The translations under genes and the position numbers were made by a program. A DNA stretch of 21,217 nucleotides from PGYR01 sp040264895. GTDB lineage: Bacteria; Bacteroidota; Ignavibacteria; Kapaibacteriales; UBA2268. The notes under the pieces are model-generated. The model saw only the letters and a program-made list of their open reading frames with translations, was not told the DNA's origin and ran no database searches. Of the stretch, positions 1-8,976 are shown piece after piece. The stretch is taken from assembly GCA_040264895.1 (NCBI GenBank), contig JBDQHL010000023.1:1-21217 (forward strand), written 5' to 3'. Numbering within the stretch: position 1 is the first letter of the stretch; every line of letters starts with the position of its first letter.

Positions 1-1202
1 ATATTATTATCTTTGACAAATCTCACATCTTTTCTTTCAATCTCAGTGAATTTCAGTTTATACTCACCAACTGTTATTGTTCCTTTTGATTCAATAACCT
101 CACTTATTGTCTCAATTTCTTCAGTCTTATCTCTGAATATAACAATCTTTCCTCTCTCTTTCAGAGCTGTGATGTTATTATTTATCTCAACTTTAGAATT
201 AACATTTTTGCTTGTAAGACCAACAACTCTTTCAGTTATTTCATAAGGTGCGTGATGGAAATTAAAATATTTTGATAGTGTTTTTCTTACTAACTCATTT
301 TGTATAATTTCAGCATAAGAATCTAGGAACTGAGAATTAATTTCTACTTTAAGTTGCTGAGCAGATATAAATATCTTTTTGAAATTTGCTTCAGTGTAAT
401 CTTTGACAAAGTTATTTGCACTCTTAATTATGGATGCGGTTCTTTCAATAGTATTTACAAAATTTGGATTGTAATTTTCAACTATCTCTGGCAATAATAA
501 ATTTCTGATTTTGTTTCGTGTATATACCAACTCATCATTTGTTTTATCCTCCATCCATTGCATGTCTCTCATTTTAGCATATTCAATCAATTCATCCTTT
601 GTCAAATTGATTAATGGTCTAATCACAAAGCACTTGTTAGTCAGCTTTCTTCTGTTTGGAATTGAAGTTAATCCATGCAGACCACTTCCTCTAAATAGAT
701 TAAGCAAGAAGGTCTCAGCTAAATCATTTTTCGTATGTGCTGTAGCTAAATAATTATATCTCTTTTCATTACAAATCTTTTCAAAGAATGCATATCTCTT
801 TATTCTTGCTGCTTCCTCAATAGAAAGTGACTTCTTTTTGGCATATTCTTCTACATCAGCCGAAGCATTATAAATATTGATTCTATTCTTGACACATACT
901 TTTTCGACAAACTTTTGGTCTCTATCTGAGTCTAGTTCTCTTAACTGATGATTAAAGTGGGCAACGGCTAAATCAAAATCATATTCATCTTTGAGGTTTA
1001 AGAATATATCGAATAAAGTAAGCGAGTCTACCCCACCACTTACGGCAAGTAATATTTTTGATTTTTTTTCTATAAATAACTGGGTCTCTAAAGTCTTTTT
1101 TATACTTTTAAAGTATTCATAATATTTTTTCGACTTTCTTTCCAAAGGAGTTAACTCTTTTGGATAATTAAATTTAATATATTTTGGTTTTGCTTTTGAC
1201 AA
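1..1202 (-). CDS. tilS: tRNA(Ile)-lysidine synthetase TilS (3' end outside window)
   Basis: TilS uses ATP and lysine to convert the wobble C34 of the AUA-reading tRNA-Ile to lysidine in the cytoplasm. The minus-strand frame is open from about 1202 to base 1. It carries the PP-loop ATP-binding motif SGGVDS, then AVAHFNHQLRELDSDRDQKF, ATAHTKNDLAETFLLNLFRG, and the RPLINLTKDELIEYA and DKTNDELVYTRNKIR stretches typical of TilS. About 400 residues are visible; the C-terminal substrate-binding domain runs off the left edge. There is no ATG before the PP-loop; the best start is TTG at 1202-1200, 17 bases after the upstream pseudouridine synthase stop, so the start is uncertain. It is the last visible gene of the dnaE run and is probably co-transcribed with it. 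Confidence 0.93.
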   Translation of the reverse strand, partial: MSKAKPKYIKFNYPKELTPLERKSKKYYEYFKSIKKTLETQLFIEKKSKILLAVSGGVDSLTLFDIFLNLKDEYDFDLAVAHFNHQLRELDSDRDQKFVEKVCVKNRINIYNASADVEEYAKKKSLSIEEAARIKRYAFFEKICNEKRYNYLATAHTKNDLAETFLLNLFRGSGLHGLTSIPNRRKLTNKCFVIRPLINLTKDELIEYAKMRDMQWMEDKTNDELVYTRNKIRNLLLPEIVENYNPNFVNTIERTASIIKSANNFVKDYTEANFKKIFISAQQLKVEINSQFLDSYAEIIQNELVRKTLSKYFNFHHAPYEITERVVGLTSKNVNSKVEINNNITALKERGKIVIFRDKTEEIETISEVIESKGTITVGEYKLKFTEIERKDVRFVKDNN

Positions 1203-1219
1203 TTTATTAATCTTCTTTT

Positions 1220-1960
1220 TTACTGATATATTTTGTTATATTTATTTAGTATTTGAACCATTGCAGCAAAATCACGTGGGTATTCTGCCTCTACTTTTAT
1301 TGGTTCTTTGCTCACTGGGTGTATAAACTCTAGTGAAAATGCGTGCATTGACAATCTGTCTAAGATTGGTCTTTCATCCGTTTGTTTCTTCAGATTGAAT
1401 CTCTTCTTGAAATTTGAGAGTAGAAAGTTTTCAAAACCTCCATAATCAGCATCAACATAGAGAGGAAAACCAAGCGTAGAAAGATGGACTCTTATCTGAT
1501 GAGACCTACCTGTAACTAAATTACATTCTAACATAGTAGCTTTGTCATATCTATCAATAACTTCAGCTTTTGTCAATGAATCTTTACCCCTAGCTGAAGG
1601 CATTGATAATCCTTTCTTTGACGAACTTGGAAGAATTGGTATATCTATATCTAAATTTTGTTTTGGAAATATCCCTTTTACCAAGACATGATACTTTCGA
1701 GTTATGTCCTGATTTTCGAAAAGTGTATTCATGTATTTATGAGTCTCTGCGTCCTTTGCAAAAACCATAATACCACTCGTTCCTTTATCAAGCCTATGAG
1801 TGACGAATATTTCACCATACTTTTCATTGAGTAGATGCTTGAGGTTGGTTTTATTAGGATTATATCTATCTGGTACAGACAACACACCAGCAGCTTTATT
1901 TACAAAAACTAAATAATCGTCTTCGAATATTACTTGATAGTCAGCATTCTTGTTCTTCAT
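1220..1960 (-). CDS. RluA-family pseudouridine synthase
   Basis: This enzyme isomerises uridine to pseudouridine in rRNA or tRNA. The 246-residue protein has the RluA/RluC/RluD catalytic motif HRLDKGTSG with the active Asp at residue 58, preceded by the EDDYLVFVNKAAGVLSVP strand and followed by GRSHQIRVHLSTLGFPLYVD. It has no N-terminal S4 RNA-binding domain, so it resembles the short RluA type more than RluD, but the target site cannot be read from sequence. The ATG overlaps the folD stop by 4 bases (ATGA), which implies translational coupling. Confidence 0.93.
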   Translation of the reverse strand: MKNKNADYQVIFEDDYLVFVNKAAGVLSVPDRYNPNKTNLKHLLNEKYGEIFVTHRLDKGTSGIMVFAKDAETHKYMNTLFENQDITRKYHVLVKGIFPKQNLDIDIPILPSSSKKGLSMPSARGKDSLTKAEVIDRYDKATMLECNLVTGRSHQIRVHLSTLGFPLYVDADYGGFENFLLSNFKKRFNLKKQTDERPILDRLSMHAFSLEFIHPVSKEPIKVEAEYPRDFAAMVQILNKYNKIYQ

Positions 1961-2829
1961 AACTCTGAGGCAGATTTGTATGTATTACTCATAAGCATTG
2001 CTATAGTCATGGGTCCAACTCCCCCAGGTACAGGAGTAATAGCCGAAACTTTATCTTTCACATCTTCAAAGTCAGCATCGCCAACAATTCTGTATCCTTT
2101 TTCATTATCTGCATCTATTCTATTGATACCTACGTCTATTATAGTTGCCCCTTCTTTTATATGCTCTTTCTTAATAAATTGAGCCTTTCCTATAGCAATT
2201 ATTAATATATCGGCTTGTCTAGTATATTGGAACACATCATCTGCAGCTGAATGACATATTGTTACTATTGAATTTGCTTTTTCATTCTTTTGGTACATTA
2301 GGTTAGCAATTGGCTTCCCTACTATGTTACTTCTGCCCAAAACAACTACATGCTTTCCTTTTGTTTCTATCTTGTATCTGTACAAAAGTTCAACTATGCC
2401 TGCAGGAGTACAAGGAACTAATCCATCATTCCCAATAACTAAACTACCCAGATTAACTGGGTGAAACCCATCGACGTCTTTTTTAGGGTCAATTTTCATT
2501 GTTATTTTGTTTTCGTCAATGTGATTCGGGAGTGGAAGTTGGACTAATATACCATGAATCTTCTCATCATTATTCCAGTCTTCAATTATTTGAAGAACTT
2601 CCTTTTCAGAAATGCTCTCATCTTCTCTTCTCATCACAAAGTGAAAGTCTAGGTTCTCAGAATTTCTTTCCTTACTTCTTACATAAGATTCTGATGCAGG
2701 GTCGTTTCCAACCAAAAGAATTGCTAAACCAGGTTCTATACCTTTTTCTTCTTTAAGTACTTTTATGTTTTCTTTAATTTCTTCTTTTATCTCGTTGGCA
2801 ATTTTTTTGCCGTCTATAATTTTATCCAT
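1957..2829 (-). CDS. folD: Bifunctional methylenetetrahydrofolate dehydrogenase/cyclohydrolase FolD
   Basis: FolD interconverts 5,10-methylene-THF, 5,10-methenyl-THF and 10-formyl-THF, supplying one-carbon units in the cytoplasm. The 290-residue length is normal. Visible motifs are SYVRSKERN, with the catalytic YxxxK pair Tyr49 and Lys53, then VQLPLPNHI, KDVDGFHPVN, the NAD(P)-binding VVVLGRSNIVGKP, and the C-terminal TPVPGGVGPMTIAML. It starts 5 bases after the stop of the DUF6588-like gene and overlaps the pseudouridine synthase by 4 bases. Its product feeds purine synthesis; purM lies elsewhere in this window, not in the same operon. Confidence 0.97.
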   Translation of the reverse strand: MDKIIDGKKIANEIKEEIKENIKVLKEEKGIEPGLAILLVGNDPASESYVRSKERNSENLDFHFVMRREDESISEKEVLQIIEDWNNDEKIHGILVQLPLPNHIDENKITMKIDPKKDVDGFHPVNLGSLVIGNDGLVPCTPAGIVELLYRYKIETKGKHVVVLGRSNIVGKPIANLMYQKNEKANSIVTICHSAADDVFQYTRQADILIIAIGKAQFIKKEHIKEGATIIDVGINRIDADNEKGYRIVGDADFEDVKDKVSAITPVPGGVGPMTIAMLMSNTYKSASEL

Positions 2830-2834
2830 ATCAA

Positions 2835-4097
2835 TTAGAAACTGTATTGAAGTCCACCATTTATTATATCAAATTTACTTATGTTGTAGCTTGCAAAGAC
2901 GGAAACAGGACCTATATCTTTTTTAATTCCTAATATTCCTTTTATATTAAAATCTTCGACTTGTAGAGTTGTGGTTTGAGGTTTAGTATCACCAGGATAG
3001 CCCGGGCCTGTTTCTTTATTTTCATCTACTAAAAACAGTTGTTGTTGTACCTCAATAGGCAAAGTGTATGTTAAATCAGCTGAAATATCAATTTGTTCGA
3101 ATGATATTCCACCATATATATCAAAATATCCTTCAATATTTTTACTTGCCTGAATATTAAAATTTAAAATATCTGCACTCGATTCCATGCTTGCATTTGT
3201 TTCTCCAAATACGTTTTCTAAAGTAGATGATTGATAAGCAAATTGCACAGCCAAATCAAAAGTTCTCTCTTGGTCAAAATCAAAGAAATATTGTGATATA
3301 GAATGCTTTATACCTAAACCAAAGAAACCGAAGTCCCCAATGGTTTGTCCATAATTAATCTTAGGAATGTATCTTATTAAAAATTCAGTTCCAAAGTAAG
3401 AACCAATCTCTAATTGGGGAACACCAAATTGCATAGCATTAAGTCCAGATCCTTTTGGAAGTGTAAAAAAAGCAGGTAAACCGTCTAATGTAGAAATAAC
3501 TTCATCAAGCAGTTCTTCTGGAAACTCAATACCAAAAGTCTCTTCTAAGCCTTCAATTCTTTTTCTTCCATTTGCACCAAGAGAACCAGGTTCTATACTA
3601 ATCTCTTTATCATCTTTTCCTAATAAAGTTGCAGATTCACTAGGAACAGTTATTGTACCATCTTGTAAACCATCATATATAAGGGTCCTGAGTAAATAGG
3701 TATATAACCCAACTGTATCTTGAATATTAATAGTTTGATTGATTATATCAAAACTAACAAAATCAGTTACTTTTGTTAGGCTAAATGACTCGTTAGGAAA
3801 TGCAGGAGAAAATACTTTATCTTTATCTGGAACAATTCCATACATATAATTGACTGAGAATTTGAAGTATAATGAGTCCTTCTGAGGAATATAAGCTGTG
3901 TTAAAGAATCCTGAATTTACAGTCGCATTAGTAGCAGTAACAATTGGCTGAGTAAACGGAACTCCATTTAACTCAAATATTTCTCTACCAAGTACCCTTG
4001 CTAATTCTACCGAATTTTCATTTATTTCATTCTCTTGACTATAGATAGTTAAGCTACTACAAATTATAACTATCATTAAAACAATTCTTTTCATCAC
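2835..4097 (-). CDS. Exported DUF6588-like protein, probable outer-membrane beta-barrel
   Basis: The 420-residue protein begins with a signal peptide (MMKRIVLMIVIICSSLTIYS, probable cleavage before QEN). The middle holds the stretch GLPAFFTLPKGSGLNAMQFG and then PQLEIGSYFGTEFLIRYIP and GLGIKHSISQYF, which I recognise from DUF6588 proteins of Bacteroidota; I could not search this. The second half alternates polar and hydrophobic residues and ends in Phe (GGLQYSF), as outer-membrane barrels do. Function is unknown. The ATG overlaps the small membrane-protein stop by 4 bases, and folD begins 5 bases after this gene, so it lies inside a housekeeping operon. Confidence 0.8.
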   Translation of the reverse strand: MMKRIVLMIVIICSSLTIYSQENEINENSVELARVLGREIFELNGVPFTQPIVTATNATVNSGFFNTAYIPQKDSLYFKFSVNYMYGIVPDKDKVFSPAFPNESFSLTKVTDFVSFDIINQTINIQDTVGLYTYLLRTLIYDGLQDGTITVPSESATLLGKDDKEISIEPGSLGANGRKRIEGLEETFGIEFPEELLDEVISTLDGLPAFFTLPKGSGLNAMQFGVPQLEIGSYFGTEFLIRYIPKINYGQTIGDFGFFGLGIKHSISQYFFDFDQERTFDLAVQFAYQSSTLENVFGETNASMESSADILNFNIQASKNIEGYFDIYGGISFEQIDISADLTYTLPIEVQQQLFLVDENKETGPGYPGDTKPQTTTLQVEDFNIKGILGIKKDIGPVSVFASYNISKFDIINGGLQYSF

Positions 4098-4288
4098 TTA
4101 AAAACCTTATTCTTTAGAAAAGTATATAGTGGTAATGCAAAAATAGCAACAACTATCATAAATATTATATATAACAATCCTTTTATGATGAAACCTAATA
4201 GTCCAAACAATATTTTTATTAAAAAATACGCAACCAATACAGCTATAACTAATGATAATATATTTTTAAGAGTATCTTTTACTGCCAT
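4094..4288 (-). CDS. Small 64-residue membrane protein, function unknown
   Basis: I do not recognise a family. The protein is almost entirely hydrophobic: one membrane segment at about residues 8-28 (LKNILSLVIAVLVAYFLIKI) and a second at about 33-57, with Lys-rich ends (MAVKDTLK and LKNKVFK). The start is supported by a good ribosome binding site, AAAGGAC, 4 bases before the ATG and inside the end of dnaE, which this gene overlaps by 23 bases. Its stop overlaps the next gene's ATG by 4 bases. The double overlap argues that it is a real translated gene and not a chance frame. Confidence 0.75.
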   Translation of the reverse strand: MAVKDTLKNILSLVIAVLVAYFLIKILFGLLGFIIKGLLYIIFMIVVAIFALPLYTFLKNKVFK

Positions 4289-7200
4289 TTTGTCCTTTCA
4301 TAATTAATGAAACTTTCGAATTAAAGAGTTGTTGTAACTGACCCATAACTGTTAAATTCAAAGGAATATTGAATTTTTCGGTTTTAAAACAGTTTTTATA
4401 CCCTTTACTATCATCAAATATATTAAAATATATTTGTTTAGGTGCAGTATTAGGGTCATAATAATCATTTTTTAGTATATCGAGTTTTGCATCTGCTTCT
4501 TTGTCATTCAAATCAATCCAGATTTTATATCCATCGCTATATGTATCAACTGCCTCTTCAATATCCATAGCATTTGAACAATATATCTTAATATTATCTT
4601 CGTCCTCTCTAATTGTTCCTTCTATAAGTATTGCCTTGTCTTTTGATAATTTATGCGAAATCTTGCTATATTCTCTAGACCAAACTAGACATTCAGCTTT
4701 AGATGTGTAGTCCTCTAATGTAAGAATAGCAAATGGTTCTCCCTTTTTACTTAACTTTACATCCATATTTGAAATAAAAGCACAAACTGTAATTTCTTGT
4801 GATTTTAATTCCGATGGATGTTGGTCAAATGTAATTTTGTTAAATGCTTTGACTAAAGCATCATATTCTCTTAGTGGGTGACCAGAAATATAGAAATTTA
4901 GAACTTCTTTTTCCTTTATTAATCTTCTTTTCTGATCCCATTCAGGCACGTCGGGTAATTTGAATTTTTGAACTTGATCGTCCTCGACACCTAAGAATAA
5001 GGAATCTATATTTTCTGTTTCTTTATTACTAAATGATTTAGAGAAATCAATAGCCATATCTATCGACTCAAACAGTCTAGCTCTTTTATTATTTTCAATC
5101 TTATCGAACACACCTGCAGAAATTAATGACTCTAGTGACTTTCTGTTTATCGCTTTGTCATCAACTCTTTCACAAAAGTCTGCAAATGAATCGAATTTTT
5201 TGTCTTCTCTAACTTCTAATATTTTTTCAACTACGCTTACTCCAACTCCTTTTATTCCAGCTAAGCCAAAATAAATTGATTTACCTTTTGCTTCAAAGTA
5301 GGTTGAAGATTCATTAATATCAGGAGGAAGTACTTCCAGACCAAATTGTTCTGCATCATCTATTAGCTTTACTACTTTCTCTTGTGAGTTAAGTTCAGCA
5401 GTCATATTAGCTGCTAGAGATTCTGCTGGGTAATGTGCTTTAAGATATGCAGTTTGGTAAGCAACCAATGAATATGCAACAGCATGTGATTTGTTGAATC
5501 CGTAAGCTGCAAATTTTAAAATTAATTCCCAGATCTCTCTAGTTAGTTTTTCATCAATCCCCTTCTTCTTTGCCCCATCTATGAACTTACTCATTAAGCT
5601 GTCCATAGTTTTCATGTCTTTCTTACCCATTGCTCTTCTGGCAATATCTGCTTCAGCAAGTGTAAATCCACCAACATCTTGCACAATTCTCATCACTTGC
5701 TCTTGGTAAACTATAATACCATACGTTTCTTCTAGTGATTTTTTTAGCTCATCATGCAAATAAGTAATCTCACTTCGTCCATATTTCCTGTCAATAAATT
5801 CACCAATATTGTCCATTGGTCCTGGTCTGTAAAGTGCATTCATAGCTGTCAATTCTTCAACAGATTGAGGCTTTAGCTTCCTCAACCATTCTTGCATTCC
5901 TTGACTTTCAAACTGGAATATTGCATTTGCTTTTTGTTCTGAGAATATCTCATAAGTCTTTTTGTCATCAAGTGGGATATCATCAATGTCTATGTCAATA
6001 TTGTGGTTACGCTTGATAGATAATAGGGTATTCTCTATTATTGACAAGGTTCTTAAACCAAGAAAATCCATTTTGATAAGGCCAGCAGACTCAACTTCTT
6101 TCATTGTAAATTGTGTCGCAACTTTTATAGTTGCAGTATCTGCATTTTTATGCATGTTAACTGGAATATAGTCAGTTACATCACTTGGGGCTATTATTAC
6201 TCCAGCAGCATGAATAGAATCATTTCTTTTTCTATCTTCTAGTACAAGACAATATTCAATCAGCTGCTTTATTTTCTTATCTTCATCTGACTTTGGGTTG
6301 TCCATTTTCTCTTTGACAAACTTCAGTTCTGATAGTTTTAGTGCCTCAGCTAATTTTGTTACTTCACCTCTTACTACTGGTATTTTTGAGGTAATATTTT
6401 TCACCTCACCAAATGGAACTTGCAATACTCTACCTACATCGGAGAGAACTGCTCTGGTTGATAATGTACCGAAAGTGATAATCATAGCAACTGCTTCTTC
6501 ACCGTACTTATCTCTAACGTATTCAATTACTTTCTCACGCTTATCATCAGCAAAATCGACGTCAATATCAGGCATTGAATTTCTATCAGGATTCAAAAAC
6601 CTTTCAAATAGTAAGTCATATTTCAACGGATCAACATTTGTAATACCCAATGCATAGGCAACTATACTACCAGCAGCTGAGCCACGACCTGGACCAACTC
6701 GGACGCCCATATCTCTACCAGCTTGGATAAAGTCAGCAACAACTAAGAAATAACCTGGGAATTCCATGTCATTGATAATCTTTAACTCAAACTCAGTTCT
6801 GTCTCTAATTTCGTTAGTTATTGTATCAAATCTTTTTTCTAAGCCTTTGTAAACTAATTCTTTCAAGTATTCTTCTAAGTTTTCGGAAGGTGAAGTTTCT
6901 GGAATTGGAAACTTTGGCATATAGATTTTACTTTTGAAATCTATATCACATTTCTCAAATATTTCATTGGTGCTATCTATTGCTTCTTGATTATCAGCAA
7001 ACAGTTTCTTCATTTCATCAGGTGACTTAATGTAAAACTCATCGGAACCAAATCTTAGATTTGTTACATCAACTTCATTCTTACCACCATCTTTGATAAA
7101 CAAGTGAACATTGTGAGGTACTGCATGTTCTTTATATCTGTAAAAAGTATCATTTGTAGCGACTGTTTTGACACCTAATTCTTTAGCTATTTGGGGCACT

Positions 7201-7760
7201 TCTTCACAAACCTTATCATCAAATTGGAGTGAATGATTTTGTACTTGCAAATAGAAATCATCACCAAAAACCTCGTGATAAATCTTTGCTACATCTACAG
7301 CTTCATTATAATTAGAATTAACTATTGAACGAGCTACTTCTCCACCTCTGCCGCCTGATAAGCAGATAAGACCATCTGAATATTCCTTGAGCAACTCCAT
7401 ATCAATTCTGGGTTTGTAGTAAAAACCCTCCACAAATGCGCGTGAGCATAGCTTTACTAAGTTTTTATAGCCATGCTTGTGCTTAGCTAAAAGTAATATC
7501 CTATGATATCTACGTTGATTTGGAGATTTTTCGAATCGGCTACCAGGTGCAATGTAAGCATCAACCCCAATAAGAGGCTTAATTCCAGCTCTACTTGCTT
7601 TTTGTTGGAAGTTAAACACACCATAAAGCACACCATTATCCGTTAGTGCTACACCAGGCTGCTCAAATTCCACTGCTGACTCAACTAATTCTGAAGTTGT
7701 GGTCATGGCATCGAGCAATGAGAAGTCTGTATGGTTATGTAAATGTATAAATTTTGACAT
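4266..7760 (-). CDS. dnaE: DNA polymerase III alpha subunit DnaE
   Basis: This is the replicative polymerase subunit that extends DNA at the fork. The protein has 1164 residues, normal for DnaE. The PHP domain covers about 1-280. The palm carries MPDIDVDF with catalytic Asp400 and Asp402, and the third Asp565 in LIKMDFLGLR. VGPGRGSAAGSIVAYALGI, ALYRPGPM and FNKSHAVAYSLVAYQTAYLKA are typical polymerase motifs. An OB fold lies near ITVCAFISNMDVKLSKKGEP in the C-terminal part. Several PHP metal ligands seen in active PHP exonucleases appear replaced (Asn42 in TDNG, Gln172 in FYLQVQNH, Phe206 in NDTFY), so proofreading in cis is doubtful. It heads the minus-strand run to tilS. Confidence 0.97.
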   Translation of the reverse strand: MSKFIHLHNHTDFSLLDAMTTTSELVESAVEFEQPGVALTDNGVLYGVFNFQQKASRAGIKPLIGVDAYIAPGSRFEKSPNQRRYHRILLLAKHKHGYKNLVKLCSRAFVEGFYYKPRIDMELLKEYSDGLICLSGGRGGEVARSIVNSNYNEAVDVAKIYHEVFGDDFYLQVQNHSLQFDDKVCEEVPQIAKELGVKTVATNDTFYRYKEHAVPHNVHLFIKDGGKNEVDVTNLRFGSDEFYIKSPDEMKKLFADNQEAIDSTNEIFEKCDIDFKSKIYMPKFPIPETSPSENLEEYLKELVYKGLEKRFDTITNEIRDRTEFELKIINDMEFPGYFLVVADFIQAGRDMGVRVGPGRGSAAGSIVAYALGITNVDPLKYDLLFERFLNPDRNSMPDIDVDFADDKREKVIEYVRDKYGEEAVAMIITFGTLSTRAVLSDVGRVLQVPFGEVKNITSKIPVVRGEVTKLAEALKLSELKFVKEKMDNPKSDEDKKIKQLIEYCLVLEDRKRNDSIHAAGVIIAPSDVTDYIPVNMHKNADTATIKVATQFTMKEVESAGLIKMDFLGLRTLSIIENTLLSIKRNHNIDIDIDDIPLDDKKTYEIFSEQKANAIFQFESQGMQEWLRKLKPQSVEELTAMNALYRPGPMDNIGEFIDRKYGRSEITYLHDELKKSLEETYGIIVYQEQVMRIVQDVGGFTLAEADIARRAMGKKDMKTMDSLMSKFIDGAKKKGIDEKLTREIWELILKFAAYGFNKSHAVAYSLVAYQTAYLKAHYPAESLAANMTAELNSQEKVVKLIDDAEQFGLEVLPPDINESSTYFEAKGKSIYFGLAGIKGVGVSVVEKILEVREDKKFDSFADFCERVDDKAINRKSLESLISAGVFDKIENNKRARLFESIDMAIDFSKSFSNKETENIDSLFLGVEDDQVQKFKLPDVPEWDQKRRLIKEKEVLNFYISGHPLREYDALVKAFNKITFDQHPSELKSQEITVCAFISNMDVKLSKKGEPFAILTLEDYTSKAECLVWSREYSKISHKLSKDKAILIEGTIREDEDNIKIYCSNAMDIEEAVDTYSDGYKIWIDLNDKEADAKLDILKNDYYDPNTAPKQIYFNIFDDSKGYKNCFKTEKFNIPLNLTVMGQLQQLFNSKVSLIMKGQNGSKRYS

Positions 7761-7786
7761 TATTTATTATGAAAGTCTTAAATTTG
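7753..7786 (+). promoter_or_regulatory. Bacteroidota-type promoter for lpxB
   Basis: TTTG at 7753-7756 is followed after 22 bases by TAAATTTG at 7779-7786, a perfect match to TAnnTTTG. The -33 element lies inside the first codons of dnaE on the other strand. The predicted leader to the lpxB ATG is about 70 bases. The spacer is one or two bases longer than usual, so this is a prediction of moderate strength. Confidence 0.5.
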
Positions 7787-7800
7787 ATAATATTAAAAAT

Positions 7801-7814
7801 ATGAGTTTACTCAT
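7801..7814. repeat. Inverted repeat in the dnaE-lpxB divergent intergenic region
   Basis: ATGAGT, two bases, ACTCAT form a perfect 6-2-6 inverted repeat between the divergent starts of dnaE and lpxB, just downstream of the predicted lpxB promoter. It could be an operator for a dimeric regulator or chance in AT-rich DNA. No regulator gene is nearby. Confidence 0.3.
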
Positions 7815-7866
7815 TCAGATAAAAAAATAGTTTTTACGGACTTGTCAACATATGATTTCAACCTAA

Positions 7867-8976
7867 ATGGCAACAAAAAATAAGAAAATATTTATCTCTG
7901 CAGGAGACCCTTCGGGGGATATTCACGCAGCAAATATGATGCGAGAATTAATTAACCTTAACCCAAATGTTGAGTTCATTGGTATTGGTGGTCCTAAAAT
8001 GCAAGAATTGGGACTAAAACCAATAGTAGAGTTTAATAAAATAAATGTAGTTGGATTCTGGGAAGTAATTAAAAAGTATAGATTTTTCAAGAAGTTAGAA
8101 AGCAAAGCTAAGAGTATAATTCTAAATAATTCAATTGATTTAGTCTTATTAATTGATTATCCTGGTTTGAATATTAGGTTGTCTAATTTTGCAAAATTGA
8201 ATTCAAAAAAAGTATGCTATTACATAGCACCTCAACTTTGGGCATGGGGAAAAAACAGGGCACAGAAATTAGCTGATTCGGTTGATAAACTATTAGTAGT
8301 TTTTCCTTTCGAAGTTGATTTTTTCAAACAATATGGTATTGACACCAACTTTGTAGGTCATCCACTCTTAGATTTAGATATTTTTGATATTGAGCAGCAT
8401 ACTGATAGACAGAAAAATCAAGTTTGCTTAGTACCTGGCAGCAGAGAGCAAGAAGTTAAGCAGCATCTAAAACTATTTTCAGAGATTATAGATAACTATA
8501 AAGGACAATTCAAATTCGCAGTTTCTAAGTCTCCTTTTGTTAGTGATGATATATACAGTAATTTCAGCAGTAAGTATCCAGAAGTTAAGCTATATAAAAA
8601 CAGCAGAAGTGCCATGAATGACAGTGGATTTGGTATAGTTAAAGCTGGAACTTCAACATTAGAAGCAGCACTGCTTGGCTTGCCGTTTTTCACTATTTAC
8701 AAGACTTCTGCTACTACATATTTACTTGGTAAGTACCTTATAAATATAAATTTTCTATCTATGCCTAATATTTTATTAGATAAAAATGTTGTTGAAGAAT
8801 ATATACAAACTGATGCAACCTCGAGTAACATAAATAGTATGTTGGAAAGGTTTGAAATTGACGATAATTATGTTCAGCAAATGAAGAGTGACTTTAATAA
8901 AATTCGCTCTATGCTTGGAACCAAATCAGCATGTGAGCAAAGTGCTTCTATAATTAATAGTGAGTTCTTGCAATGA
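7867..8976 (+). CDS. lpxB: Lipid-A-disaccharide synthase LpxB
   Basis: LpxB joins UDP-2,3-diacylglucosamine to lipid X to form the lipid A disaccharide at the inner face of the inner membrane. The 369-residue protein shows the family's N-terminal loop as ISAGDPSGDIHAANMMREL (the common form has AGE-SGD, here Asp for Glu), then YYIAPQLWAWGKNRAQKLA, VFPFEVDFFKQYGIDTNFVG, HPLLD, and the nucleotide-binding loop LVPGSREQEVKQHL, followed by KAGTSTLEAAL. The ATG at 7867 has no strong Shine-Dalgarno, which is common in this phylum. Its stop overlaps the next ATG by 4 bases and it leads a four-gene operon. Confidence 0.97.
   Translation: MATKNKKIFISAGDPSGDIHAANMMRELINLNPNVEFIGIGGPKMQELGLKPIVEFNKINVVGFWEVIKKYRFFKKLESKAKSIILNNSIDLVLLIDYPGLNIRLSNFAKLNSKKVCYYIAPQLWAWGKNRAQKLADSVDKLLVVFPFEVDFFKQYGIDTNFVGHPLLDLDIFDIEQHTDRQKNQVCLVPGSREQEVKQHLKLFSEIIDNYKGQFKFAVSKSPFVSDDIYSNFSSKYPEVKLYKNSRSAMNDSGFGIVKAGTSTLEAALLGLPFFTIYKTSATTYLLGKYLININFLSMPNILLDKNVVEEYIQTDATSSNINSMLERFEIDDNYVQQMKSDFNKIRSMLGTKSACEQSASIINSEFLQ

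Noticed and set aside
13..753. Plus-strand open frames at 13-246 and 511-753
   Set aside because: They are antisense shadows of tilS, whose own frame is open across the whole stretch and carries clear family motifs.
7819..7848. Sigma-70-like promoter for dnaE (TTGACA on the minus strand at 7848-7843)
   Set aside because: The matching -10 box is poor at every allowed spacing (only T-rich hexamers), and the lineage appears to use TAnnTTTG boxes.
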